Positions 24,069 to 34,990 of a stretch of 64,000 nt of DNA are shown here, piece by piece (position 1 is the stretch's first letter; each line of letters starts with the position of its first letter). The DNA lies in contig NC_044978.1 in the NCBI RefSeq assembly GCF_008728515.1, positions 150,662,441-150,726,440 of the forward strand, in the 5' to 3' direction. The notes under the pieces are model-generated. The model saw only the letters and a program-made list of their open reading frames with translations, ran no database searches and had not been told where the DNA came from. A program made the position numbers and the translations under genes. The stretch comes from Papio anubis. Taxonomy: Eukaryota > Chordata > Mammalia > Primates > Cercopithecidae.

Positions 24069-25365
24069 GAAAGTAGACAACAGACTTTAAACTTCTGCAG
24101 ATACAAGATCAACAAATATGAGTAATTATTGGACTATGACCATGTATTGCATTATATTCAAAAAGACCAAAATGAATATATCTATGTAAAACTCAGTTCT
24201 ACACAGATCTCCACATTCATTACCATCTCAGATATTTTTAAGAAATCTTATCTCACAAATTTCTAATACATTATGGGAAAGAGTGCTGGAGGGAAAACTT
24301 CTTGATTAAATTTTCTTTTCCCACTAATTCAATTTTAATGAAATAAATTGAATGACTACAAAAAAAGGGGAAAAAATGACATATAAATTGGGCAAACTAA
24401 ACAACCCCAAGATACACAGATTTATATGAAGAAGTAATGTACATATTTTGGTTGCTCAAATAGCTTAGGCTTTTTTTTTTTTTTTTTTTTTGGATAGTTT
24501 TAACTAGGCATTCATCCAAATGCTATCAATGCCTTAATTAGTTGTCAATATTTTCCGTACTGTCTTTAATTATTTGTATTATTTTTTATTTATTTCTTGA
24601 ACAAAACAGTACTTTGATTTACTGCTAAAATAAAAAAAAACTATTAAAATGGATAAATTTTATAAAAATGAAAATTTTGGATTATGTTTCAAAGGAATAT
24701 GCTATAATTATTTTCTTCTGTATTTGAAGGACATAACATATAACGAATCCTGAATCATAATGTACCACAGTATTTTGGGAAATGCAAAAGAGGTATCTTT
24801 TCCTTTTTCCTGTCTTCACACTTGCACAACAGTATAATCTGTAGGTAGGTCATAAACATTCATTTCAAAATGTTTTATTGACTACCTAGTGATACTAGTT
24901 GGGATAACTAGATACTGCAGCACCTTAAACAAATATACCCTAATGCAGTAGAAGCTTATTCTCACTTACATTTTCCAGTGAGTGTGTTTCTGGCAGAAAA
25001 GGTAGCTCACTTCCACATTGTTCTTTAGGAACACAGACCTGTTCTATATTTTTGCTTCTTCTTTCTCCAGTGCCTTGGAATACTCTGTATTCAGCAAGGG
25101 TAAGGCAAACGCAAAAGTAGAAAATATGAAGTTGTTAAAATTCCTGCTCTAGAATTTATATACGACTTCTGCTAAACTTTCACCGCTGAGAACTAGTCCC
25201 CTGCATTGTATAGGAGCTGGGAAACGTAGTCCACCTTTAGGCAACTATCTCTCGGCAACAAATTAACCATATGGAAGGGAAAGCACACATTTTGGCAGAC
25301 AATCATTTCTTCTACAGTTCTATGTATACATTATTTGTTAGCTGGCCCAGGTAAGCCACTAGAAA
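24069..25365. other. Unique or unclassified sequence with a 21-T tract
   Basis: A T-run lies at 24471-24491. The segment near 24890-25320, with TTCTGGCAGAAAAGGTAGC and AGCTGGGAAACGTAGTCCAC, looks like an old dispersed repeat of uncertain class. No gene is evident. Confidence 0.4.
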
Positions 25366-25521
25366 GATAAATGAGACACTGAATATTACTATCTAATGAG
25401 GTAAACAAATATTCACATAAAAAAAGTACTACAGTGTGGTAAGTACTAGAAGTTAAAGATAGCTAGAAAACAATGCTTTATCAGTAAATTTGCTTTGGAG
25501 GAAATTAATTCTATTGACATT
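25366..25521 (+). mobile_element. Weak ancient LINE-like relic next to AluY
   Basis: GATAAATGAGACACTGAATA and GTGTGGTAAGTACTAGAAGT resemble the first part of the unnamed old repeat at 9.2 and 36.8 kb. The young Alu at 25534 may interrupt it. Confidence 0.3.
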
Positions 25522-25533
25522 AGAAGAAAAACA

Positions 25534-25817
25534 GGCCGGGCGCGGTGGCTCAAGCCAGTAATCCCAGCACTTTGGGAGGCCGAGACGGGTGGATCACGAG
25601 GTCAGGAGATCGAGACTATCCTGGCTAACACAGTGAAACCCTGTCTCTACTGAAAAATACAAAAAAACTAGCCAGGCGAGGTGGCGGGCGCCTGTAGTCC
25701 CAGCTACTCGGGAGGCTGAGCCAGGAGAATGGCGTGAACCTGGGAGGCGGAGCTTGCAGTGAGCTGAGATCCGGCCACTGCACTCCAGCCTGGCCCAGCC
25801 GGGGGGAAACAGAGAAA

Positions 25818-25840
<23 letters not shown>
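25534..25840 (+). mobile_element. Young AluY, Old World monkey AluYR-like
   Basis: A nearly consensus full-length Alu begins GGCCGGGCGCGGTGGCTCAA. It carries CTCAAGCC, CCGAGACGGG, an AAAAACTAGCCAGGCGAGG segment and GATCCGGCCACTGCACTCC, the combination I associate with the cercopithecoid AluYR subfamilies rather than human AluY. The 3' part has a local change (CCTGGCCCAGCCGGGGGG) where the consensus has GGGCGACAGAGC. Its tail has turned into (GAA)n. A perfect 12-bp target-site duplication, AGAAGAAAAACA, lies at 25522-25533 and 25841-25852. Low divergence and the intact duplication indicate a recent insertion. Confidence 0.95.

Positions 25841-25848
<8 letters not shown>
25824..25848. repeat. 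(GAA)n microsatellite in the Alu tail
   Basis: An uninterrupted run of about seven to eight GAA units occupies the A-rich tail and runs into the downstream target-site duplication. Confidence 0.93.
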
Positions 25849-25849
<1 letters not shown>

Positions 25850-25852
25850 ACA

Positions 25853-26144
25853 GAGTAGGTTTAGAAGAGAGAAGATTCAAGAGGAAGTTTCTTATGGTAG
25901 CATTGTCAAGAGCTTGAAGTTAGATGTTGACAATGTAGAGAGGGAGCAAATCCAAGAAACATTTACTCAGCAACTTTTTTTCTAAATATCACATTCCAAA
26001 AAAGAAGAAGAAGGTGGCATGATTTAGTGCTGACCTTGAGAAACTGAATGGATTGAGACATTACCTGTTACAGGGAATGAAGCAGTCATGGTGGATTTTG
26101 GGTAGGTGAATTTTAATCTGTTTATTTAGAAAGACCCAGTGAAA
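25853..26144. other. Unique sequence between two Alus
   Basis: About 290 bases without a gene. It may continue the ancient relic seen on the other side of the AluYR-like insertion. Confidence 0.4.
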
Positions 26145-26459
26145 GGCCGGGTGCGGTGGCTCACACCTGTAATCCCAGTACTTTGGGATGCTGAGGCGAG
26201 TGGATTACAAGGTCGGGAGATGGAGACCATCCTGGCTAACACAGTGAAATCACATCTCTACTAAAAAATACAAAAAATTAGCCGGGCGTGGTGAGAGGGC
26301 GCCTGTAGTCCCAGCTACTCAGGAGGCTGAGGCAGAAGAACGGTGTGAACCCGGGAGGCGGAGATTGCATCCACTCGAGAGGCAGAGCTTGCAGTGAGCT
26401 GAGATCATGCCACTGCACTCCAGCCTGGGAGACAGAGCGAGACTCTGTCTCAAAAAAAG
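26145..26459 (+). mobile_element. AluY-like element with an internal partial duplication
   Basis: A full-length Alu begins GGCCGGGTGCGGTGG. In the right monomer the GGGAGGCGGAG-TTGCA segment occurs twice (about 26352-26369 and 26378-26395), separated by TCCACTCGA, so the element is about 25 bases longer than expected there. The tail is short and interrupted. Flanks AAGACCCAGTGAA and AAGAGCCAGTAAA are compatible with a decayed target-site duplication. Confidence 0.92.
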
Positions 26460-26498
26460 AATAAAGAGCCAGTAAATATATGTAAAAGGTAATTCTGC

Positions 26499-26519
26499 TT
26501 TTTTTTTTTTTTTTTTTTT
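26499..26519. repeat. Poly(T) tract, 21 T
   Basis: It is isolated from the preceding Alu by about 40 bases and followed by CTCATGAAAGAGG. No retroelement can be read behind it. Confidence 0.85.
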
Positions 26520-26820
26520 CTCATGAAAGAGGCCAGAGATTGAGAAAAAGAGAGAGGATTTAACATTAGAAAAATAGTACCTAAAACCAAGATGACAGCT
26601 GAAATTTTAAAAGCGTGTGCATAATTAGAAGAGAAAATGACTAAAGGCAAAACTAAAAATCAGGCAATGAGTATAAATGAAATCACATGAGGAAGAGTAT
26701 AGATATATCACCAGATTTTTTTGATTAAAAGAAAATAGATCAAGTGACTCAGTCTTCAGAGAAGCAAGTATAGTTGAAAAACTGTTCAATGATTCTTAAT
26801 GTTTTTTGTGTTATAGACAT
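26520..26820. other. Unique sequence
   Basis: No gene or repeat recognised. Confidence 0.4.
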
Positions 26821-27214
26821 TGTTATGGTTAATTTTATGTGTTAACTTGACAGGGCTAAGGAGTGCCTAAGCATTATTTTTTAGTGTGTCTGTGAGAATG
26901 TTTCCAGAAGAGATTAGCATTTAATTTGGTAGAAAAGACTGTCCTACCCACCATGGGTGGGCATCATCCAGTCGGATGAGGCATGAATAGAACAAAAGGC
27001 AGAGGAAGGTTGAATTTTTTTCTTTCAGCCTGTCTGCTTAAGCTGTATCAGTCTTCTGCCCCTGGACTAGGACCATTAGGTCTCTTGTTTTCAGGCCTTT
27101 GAACTTGGATTGGAATTACACTACTGGCTTTCCTGGGTGTCCAGATTACAGATGCAGCTGGTGAGACTTTTCAGATTCCATAATTATGGGAGCCAATCCC
27201 TCACAATCTTTTTG

Positions 27215-27251
<37 letters not shown>

Positions 27252-27280
27252 CTGTCCTAGTATCTTTGAGACCCTTGATC
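26821..27280 (+). mobile_element. MLT2-type ERVL LTR with (CA)n
   Basis: It begins TGTTATGGTTAATTTTATGT and continues AACTTGACAGGGCTAAGGAG, TGAATAGAACAAAAGGCAGA, GGCCTTTGAACTTGGATTGG and CCATAATTATGGGAGCCAAT, the order of the ERVL LTRs that I know as MLT2. The position where other copies carry an AT/CA-rich simple repeat holds a 33-base (CA)n. The right end beyond the microsatellite is decayed, so the 3' limit is approximate. A copy in the opposite orientation lies at 34.99-35.54 kb. Confidence 0.75.
27217..27250. repeat. (CA)n microsatellite
   Basis: About 16 perfect CA units lie inside the MLT2-type LTR. Confidence 0.95.
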
Positions 27281-29880
27281 TCCTCTCTTAAAATATACAC
27301 ATATACAAATACACATTAATATTTCCAACTAACTTTGGAATTTCATAAACTCCCGGATATCCATACATAGTACACTCTAGCACAGTGTACTTAGTGGGCT
27401 AAAACTCTAAAATAATAAGTTTAAAGAACTTCAGTGACCTATTTCACTGAAGGCAAGGAAAGACCTGAATGTACTTTTGAGAAGTTGAAAACTTTAAAGG
27501 AGATACTATTAACTCATTGCATTGATATAAAATATTTTCAACAGAGAATTTAAGAATATAATGAAATTCAGCTTTTAAAATTTTACTGTCTTTGAGTTTA
27601 TCTTTTGTCGGAAAACTATGAAATATTATAAGGAAAAATATATTTTATGTTGGTCTTTTAGAGCCAGACATGTTGTCTACTTCTTTTAGAATGATATTGT
27701 CAGATTCATTAATGTTTTATTTTTATGCTCAACTTAGTTATAAAATTCCTTATAAAATCTACTGGCCTTTTTTCCTTTATATTTTCTGTCAGTAACATTT
27801 GGCTTCTGCTTCTGATTTTCTGACTATCTATAGAGAAAATTTTAAAAATCATATTGAAATAAATTGTTTATTCTCGTTAAGAGAAAAAACTTTACTGTAA
27901 ACAGTGATATCAACAATACCCACCATAGGCAAAGATAACATCTACTAATGACTGAGCCAGGGGAAAAATAAAAGAGAATAAAATAATTAGATTAATTTAA
28001 GACAGGCCGGTAGAGTGTTTTTTGCAGTGTGCTTTTCTGGTGTTTTGTTCATTCTGATTTTAGAAGGCCAAAGTAACTGATATTTTTCAATTTTTTAAGG
28101 AATTGTGTTCTTTTGATTAATTTTCATCTTTTAATTTATATCACTCATTTATTGCTACAGACTACAGAATATAAATTCATATATTTCGGTTCTTTCTTAA
28201 AAATTAACATTTTTCTATATATTGTAGATTGTTGTAAATCATAGTAACATCAGCAAGTTTACAGTGTCAGCTACTGCCAACTCTTGGTAATTTTTTGCTT
28301 CTCAGCAAGTAGTTAAATTTGTTGTTGTGGATTTTTGTCTTTTGTTTATTTCATTTTTGTGTTCTTGTTTATTTAGCAATGGTTACTCCATCTGAATGAG
28401 TGATTACTGCACATCTGAAGTTCAAGTTGGCAGAGAATCAGAGACATAGAGAGAGAATTAGTTATAACACTTCATGATGAGTTTATTCCATCCTTAAATC
28501 CCAAAGTCAAGATCTCATTTATACTCCACCCACAAGTAAAACAAATTTGTTCCTGTTTTTAATGATCATTCACAGTCACTATTTTTAAACTTACTTTTAT
28601 TAAGTGCTAATCTGTCACTAGGTATTATATTAAGAGCTGAGGAATGACTACACAAGTCGACATATACTAAATACTGAAGGAAACATAAAGAAACTCTTAG
28701 TTCCTCCTTATAATACGAATCCAGGTTTTATTACTCATTTATTTAGCCACTTGTTATTAAACACCTTTGATTTGAGGTGTCCTCCCTTCCCATGAGCCTT
28801 CTCTGTCAACATTCTTCAGCTTTCCTGGTTCAGAGCTGACTGGATCTTCCTCTGTGGTCACAACATTGAACTTTGAGAGCAATCACTTTTGATCAAAGAA
28901 TGACAAGGGGGCCATTGAAAAATGCACAAATCCCCGTATAACTGGATTGGTGACAATTCCTCATACAGGGAGACCACACTAAACATATCAAACAATGAGA
29001 GTGGAAAGAGAAAGGTAAATAATAGGAATAATAGGAGTTTTCAGTTTTCAAACTGAAAAAAAAAAGTTTAAAGGAAAGTGAAAAACACCACCAGTGGGAG
29101 ATCAAGTCTGTTTTCTCCCTGACTGCACATCCCAAGCCCTGCCCCTGATATACAGTACTGCTGCAGAGGTAGAATATTGATGCGGATGTGTGAAAGACAA
29201 GAACAGAATTTGACCAGCTGTTGAAAAACATGAGAGAAACTTTATGTGGGAAGAAGGAAGAGGTTAAAACTCTGACTCTCCCATGTCATTTTCTTTTAGG
29301 ATCTGTTTTCCGGAATGGTAGCTGGGAAATTGCTATGTAGATGACCATTCCATTCTCCTTTGACCACAGATGCTGGAAAACTATAATCATCTATATTAGC
29401 AGCTAGGATTCTGAATGCAAATTTGGTTTCATCAATTACATTACATGCATTCAAGTGAGATTTGAAAATAGGAATAGGAGTTATGTTTCTTCTGTTTTGA
29501 TTGTTTTCTCCCGGTCACACAGAGGTGAATATCTAGTTTACTTTTCACAGACCTGCCTAGTGTAGGCAGAAGCTATTCTTGAAGCTTCTTGTGGAGCTAG
29601 GTTTCCATAAAGGAGCTTGACAGGTGGCCAAACCCTCATAAATAGTAAACTGGCATTGTACTGAATATATTTATTCTTTAAATCCTAGTGAAATGGATGG
29701 CAGTTATACTATGTGCTTGAACAAAACATAAGTCATTGACCATCGGGGACCTGCAAACTTTCTTTTCTACCCCAGAGCAACATCTCCTTCTTCTGTGCTG
29801 CTACTTTCTCATCACTGTTAGTGTACATTTTTGTGTAAGTGGATAATTATCAGAATAGACTCCGAGCTCCTTAAGGACAC
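27281..29880. other. Long AT-rich interval, no confident repeat
   Basis: About 2.6 kb with no gene and no clear young transposon. A weak LINE-relic signature (TTATTAAGTGCTAATCTGTC) lies near 28597. The 112-codon minus-strand frame at 28893-29231 shows a Ser/Cys/Phe-rich sequence with no known domain and no splice context. Confidence 0.45.
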
Positions 29881-29881
29881 A

Positions 29882-29907
29882 GGTGTGTGTGTGTGTGTGT
29901 GTGTGTA
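29882..29907. repeat. (GT)n microsatellite
   Basis: About 13 GT units, preceded by GAGCTCCTTAAGGACACAGG, which resembles an L2 3'-end motif. Confidence 0.92.
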
Positions 29908-30334
29908 TTCTTTATTTAGGCCATTTTTCAAACTGTTTGCCATTTTGCATTTCAGAATAATTATTGTTTTCTATTTGTCATTTCTAAATTTATATGGGTA
30001 TAAGACGGAATATTTTCAGGAGTGGAAAAGTATTTTCAGATAGATATTACAGTATCGTGTACTAGAACATAGTGATCTTCTTCAGTTCACATCTATTAAC
30101 TTGGTTGGGAATTGCGGCAAGGTGTGAGTAAGTACCAGAAAGGAGATATAGGCCTTGGAAATATTGATTGCTACTTGGTTTTCCTTTTTGGACTTTGCAT
30201 TTTTACCCATCTGCAGGACTTTTACTCCTTTTTTTTGAGTAAGTATTTAATGCAGCACTAATGCATCCACATTTTGTTTGCAAATGTGCTGAAATTCTGC
30301 ATGTCAGTGGACGTAGAACATGGAGTTTTTGAGG
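29908..30334. other. Unique sequence
   Basis: No gene or repeat recognised. Confidence 0.4.
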
Positions 30335-30500
30335 TAGATGGAATGTGAGTGATCATTTAACTCAATCTTATTAAATAACAGCTCAAAAATTTGAGGCTGA
30401 TCTAGATGACATGTCCTCAAAGTTACTTAGCTAGTTTTCTAGCAGAACCTACATTTGAACTCAGTTTTATGACATTCCCATTACCTGCAATCTTCTTGTG
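30335..30500 (+). mobile_element. MIR/L2-type relic
   Basis: GATCATTTAACTCAATCTTA, TTTGAGGCTGATCTAGATGA, AAGTTACTTAGCTAGTTTTC and CATTTGAACTCAGTTTTATG follow the order of the old SINE/LINE 'gaggaaactgaggc ... cacacagctagt ... gaactcaggtct' block. Confidence 0.55.
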
Positions 30501-30748
30501 CGTCACACCTCGTGACCCATAATTTGTTGTCAAAATTGCACAATTTAAAAGAATATATATACACAAAAAATTATCTGCTTCATTTTTCTATGAATGCAAG
30601 ATAGCAGAATGAGGAAACATTAGAAAAGGCAGTAAAAGTGTGATTACTGGCCATAGGAAAATGTCTAATGACCAGGATTTGGGGAATGAATTGAATTTAT
30701 TCACAGAATTATCACAATCTTATGAATAACTTTTAAAAGCAATTAATA

Positions 30749-31074
30749 GGACAGGTGTGGTGGCTCATGCCTGTAATCCCAGCACTTTGAGAGGCCGAAG
30801 TGGGTGTATCACGAGGTCAGGAGTTAGAGACCAGCTTGGCCAACATGTTGAAACCCCATCTCTACTATAAATACAGAAAAAAAAAAAATAGCTAAGTGTG
30901 GTGGCGGGCCCCTGTAATCCCAGCTTTTTGGGAGGCTGAGGCAGGAGAATCACGTGAACCCGGGAGGCAGAGGTTGCACTGAGCTGACATAGTGCCACTG
31001 CAATCCAGCCCAGGTGACAGTGTGGGACTCTGTCTCAATAAAAATAAAAAAAAATAAAAAGAAAAAAATAAAGA
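30749..31074 (+). mobile_element. AluS-like element
   Basis: A full-length Alu begins GGACAGGTGTGGTGG with an A-rich linker near 30879-30888 and ends in a tail of mixed A/T/G (AATAAAAATAAAAA). Near-identical 14-bp flanks, AAAAGCAATTAATA (30735-30748) and AAAAGCAATTGATA (31075-31088), form the target-site duplication. Divergence fits AluS. Confidence 0.93.
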
Positions 31075-31088
31075 AAAAGCAATTGATA

Positions 31089-31734
31089 ACTCATTGTTTC
31101 TGCATTTTACTCATGTTCACATATTTTTATATATTTTTCATAGAGTGTTTAGAGTATAGAAATTAAGTGAAAAGTGATAACTTGCATCCAAATTTTTTTA
31201 AAAAGCTCATTGTGTACTCTCATAAGGTATATTGTTTAGCACATAATACTTATTGAAAGATTGCAAAATGTAGCCCTTAAATATTTTTTGCTTCAAATTT
31301 ATTTGTTATGGTTGCATACAAAATAACCCACTTAACTGTTTATTTGCCCTATGACTTTATTTTGATTTCTACTTTTTTCCTCTGTCCCACAGAATTTTTG
31401 TTTCATTAAGTTTTGTTGTTAAAAAAAGAGCTAATCAGAAGTGTGAAGCATTATAAGTGATTAGCAGAGAAGGCAATTATCTGTTTAGAAATAAATATTG
31501 CCATCTTTTATATGCAAAGAATATAGTACACTGACGGTAGGATTTAACCATTGCTGGGAAATCAAAAGATGTATGTAATTCGCTCAGCTCAAATGGACCA
31601 CAGTAGTCTAATTTAATGCAATACTTGTGCTAAACTGGTGATTACAGATGGTGATGTTGAAAATTAAATTTTCAGTTGTGTGTTTTCTACCTGCTAAAGA
31701 TTCAATGCAAGTAGACAACTCAATTTATTCCCAC
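31089..31734. other. AT-rich unique sequence
   Basis: No gene or repeat recognised. Confidence 0.45.
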
Positions 31735-32097
31735 CAATATGGTTTGTCTGGTTTCCATCCAAATCTCATCTTGAATTGTAGTTACCATAATCCCCATGAG
31801 TCTGGTGAGGGACCTGTTGGCAGGTAATTGAATCATGGGGGTGGTTACCTCCATGCTGTTCTCTTGATAGTGAGTTCTCCCAAGATCAGATGGTTGTATA
31901 AGCGGCTTTTCCCCTTTTGCTTGGCACTTCTTGCCGTGATGTGAAGAAGGATGTGTTTGCTTCCCCTTCCACCATGATTGTACGTTTCCTGAGACCTCCC
32001 AAACCATACTGAACTGTGAGTCAATTAAACCTCTTTCTTTTATAAATTGCCCGGTCTCGTGCAGTTCTTTATAGCAGCATGAGAATAGACTAATACA
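31735..32097 (+). mobile_element. MST-type MaLR solo LTR
   Basis: The LTR starts at ATATGGTTTGTCTGGTTTCC and carries AATCTCATCTTGAATTGTAG, GTAATTGAATCATGGGGGTG, CTGTGAGTCAATTAAACCTC, TTTATAAATTGCCCGGTCTC and the terminal GAATAGACTAATACA. 'GAGTCAATTAAACC' favours MST over THE1. No internal sequence adjoins it. A minus-strand 95-codon frame at 31720-32007 is only the antisense of this LTR. Confidence 0.88.
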
Positions 32098-32989
32098 CCC
32101 CCCAAATGAATAGTTTATTATCTGATTTTGACAATGATTATTTCTTTTTAAACATTGCAGGCTTTCTTGAGACCTCTATGTGCAAAGTCCTGAGAAATAA
32201 GTATATGAGTTTATTCATCTTTGAAGATTTATTGTCAATCTACAGATGCAAAGGATCCAACATCAGGCTATTGTCATTAAATTTTTAGAAATACTACCCA
32301 CGCAGTAAGATTTTCTGACCTTGCAAGCTAATAAAATGTTTTAATGTATCAGAATCAGCAGAGCATGTGGGCGGATAAGTCACTGAGCCAATTAGTCAAC
32401 CCTCTCCCAAGAGCTGTGTATGACTTAGTGGAGTGTGTTTAGCATTACAAGTAAATCAACATTGTTGCGGCAAGGAAGCATCATTTCTGAGTCATTTCCA
32501 TAACTCTGCCACCTTGACTTTCCAATAAAATTCTCCAAGTTTACGACTCTTATAGATTGTAAAAAGGGAATATAGTAGGAAGAAAAATGGATGCCACATA
32601 TAATCATATGATAACCATTGCACACAGTAGCTTTAAAAATCCGAATGGATTCCTGAGTAATGGAAATAAAGGTGCAGTTCATGTACATAATGAACAATGA
32701 TAAGCCACTTTTATTAGAAGTGACCCAAACCTATTTTGCTATCAGTTTTTCTTCTTTTCTACTCATGTGGGCATAATCGAACAGAAGAAAAAACAATGAA
32801 GTTCCTATGTTGCCAGATGCAGTCGGGGTTGAATTTCAGGCAGACACTTAAAGGTGAGCAGTGAAGAGAACTCTCAAGGCTATCCTTGGGAATTCTTCTA
32901 AAGAGCAAAAAGTAAACAATAATAATGTCACTAATTAGAAAACTGTCTATATAATTACATTTTAGTTTTTAAATGTTACCTAAACATTT
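32098..32989. other. Unique sequence
   Basis: No gene or repeat recognised. Short frames at 32106-32288 and 32425-32697 lack features. Confidence 0.45.
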
Positions 32990-33110
32990 TATAATCTATC
33001 TCACAAACGTTTCCTCTTTGGACACTGAGTGAGTGAGCCTATGAGGCAGACCAGGCAAAGCCTATTATGATTATATTAATTTTGTAGTTAGAAGATGAGT
33101 ACATAAAGGT
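32990..33110 (+). mobile_element. Weak MIR/L2 relic
   Basis: GAGCCTATGAGGCAGACCAG and a GTAGTTAGAAGATGAGTACA stretch recall the 'ccctatgaggtagg ... acagatgagg' part of old LINE/SINE ends. Confidence 0.35.
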
Positions 33111-34990
33111 AAAACCAACTGCTAAAATTATGTGTTTGAAACAGTCACAACCCAAAATATCTAATAATACCAAGTCCACAAGATTCATGGCTACCTGAAG
33201 AATTGAGAATAAAAAGGGGGATCAAAAGATTGCAATAAGGAAGGGGTGTCCTTCCTTATTGGAGAATTGGGTAACCAGTTCTCGATGAGTAATGCTCTCT
33301 GGCCTTTTCAAGTCTATCACTTTATCTTTTAATTAAGACAAAACCTTTCTGATCCTAAAATTCATTTTCTTGGCTCCACTTTTTCTGCTCTCCCACCTAT
33401 TCTTCTTCTTCAATTTCAAATATCTGAAAAGAACAAACAACCTTCCTCTCTTGCCTTTGTAAACATTTGCAACCTGGCTTCTGCCTCTGACTACACTGAA
33501 ATTGCTCTCTTGATAGTCACTAGTGTTTATTCTTAACTTCAATATTTTGTTCTCGTTAATCCCTCTTTGCTCCTTGAGCTCTCTACAACATTTAGAACTC
33601 TTGAAAACTTGCTTACTTAAACTTTATCTGTGAACTTAAATCACACTGTAAACCCCAAAAAGAAATACCATTTTTCAATCACCACTCCTGACTCTTCTAG
33701 ATCTTTAAATGGGGCCTTGTTTATTTCTTCGGCCTCTGTTCCCATTTCTGAATTTCATATATTCCTCTGGCTTCAAATACCATCTTACTAGCCTCTTCCT
33801 AATTTCTTTCCTTAGCATCCACTTTTCTGTTGAGCAACTGGCTTATATGTCCAACTATCTGTTAGACGTCTTAGTATAAACTCAGTTTAATAAAGTTAAG
33901 CTTATCTTATTCTTCAAGACTATCTCAATTATTATTCCACCACCCACTTAATTACCTAATTCAAAAAGAAGATAAAACAAAACAAGAAAACATACTTGTT
34001 ATGGAATCTTCTTTTAAATCGAATCTTTTATTATTTCCTTTCGATTCTATCTCTACCCTTTTTCATCTGTTTTTTGTCTATTCTATTTTTACTATTGTCT
34101 CCCTATGTCAGATCTGTCACTTAGAGTACTGAGCTTCTCTGTTGCCTTAGTTTTTCAACAGTAAAAAGAATTTGTATTTGTATAGTATCTTACCACTGTT
34201 AGTAGATTGAATAAGCTGTTACCAATAAAACACTTAGACCAGAGCATGGTTCAGAACAATTGTTTAACATATTGTTTAATAAAGTGAATAGCTTTTGCTG
34301 CCACTCCTCCTCTTCTTCCCTGTACTCCTCCTGCCACTCCCAGTACTACCAGTACTATTACAATTTCTGTTACTCTCAGGACCAGCTTCATAATACATGG
34401 CACTCATTGTAAAATGAAAATGTGAGGGACCTTGTTCAGCAGGCTGAAAATAATTGTGAATAACTTTGCATTGCCTTTTATGTTATTAACCATGTTTCCA
34501 AGGTCAATGTCTGTTTGACAGAGGGACTGAGCAGTGTCAAAAAAAATCACTAGATACTTTTTAAAAATGCGAGACAGATTTCATTGGGACCACTGTAGTA
34601 GGGGAGAAAAATGTCAGTGTAAATTGGGCTAAATTCCACCAAAACAAATGGTGAGAGACTTTTTAAATGTTCCTGTGTGCTAAAAGAAAAGTATTAAAGG
34701 GTGTTAAAGTGGGTTGGTCAATGTGACTGGGCCATCTGAGTTTGTTATGGTTTACTTTCTCAAAGGAACCGAGAGATAGAAGAACTACCTTCCTGGATTA
34801 TTGCATTTTAAAGAGATGACTCCCAGGTCCTTGAGGAGATAATGTGTAGGTAGTAGGAAATTTATATCTTAAAAGGACAGAGAAAGGATTTATAATTACA
34901 AGTTTTCTAAAGTATCTGCTCTAAGAAAAGAAAGGCCAGAGGGCTATATATAGGTTTTGTCTGGAACAAACAGTAAGTTATTTTGGCAGC
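33111..34990. other. Unique sequence, partly pyrimidine-rich
   Basis: No gene or confident repeat. The stretch near 33330-34140 is rich in C and T on the plus strand, with many CTT/TCT runs, and has no open frame of note. Confidence 0.45.

Noticed and set aside
27217..27250. Regular repeats considered as a CRISPR array
   Set aside because: All regular repeats here are simple microsatellites without spacers, and the genome is a primate one.
28893..29231. 112-codon minus-strand frame, considered as a possible small membrane protein
   Set aside because: The hydrophobic residues come from AT-rich codons; no signal peptide pattern, no family resemblance, no neighbouring gene.
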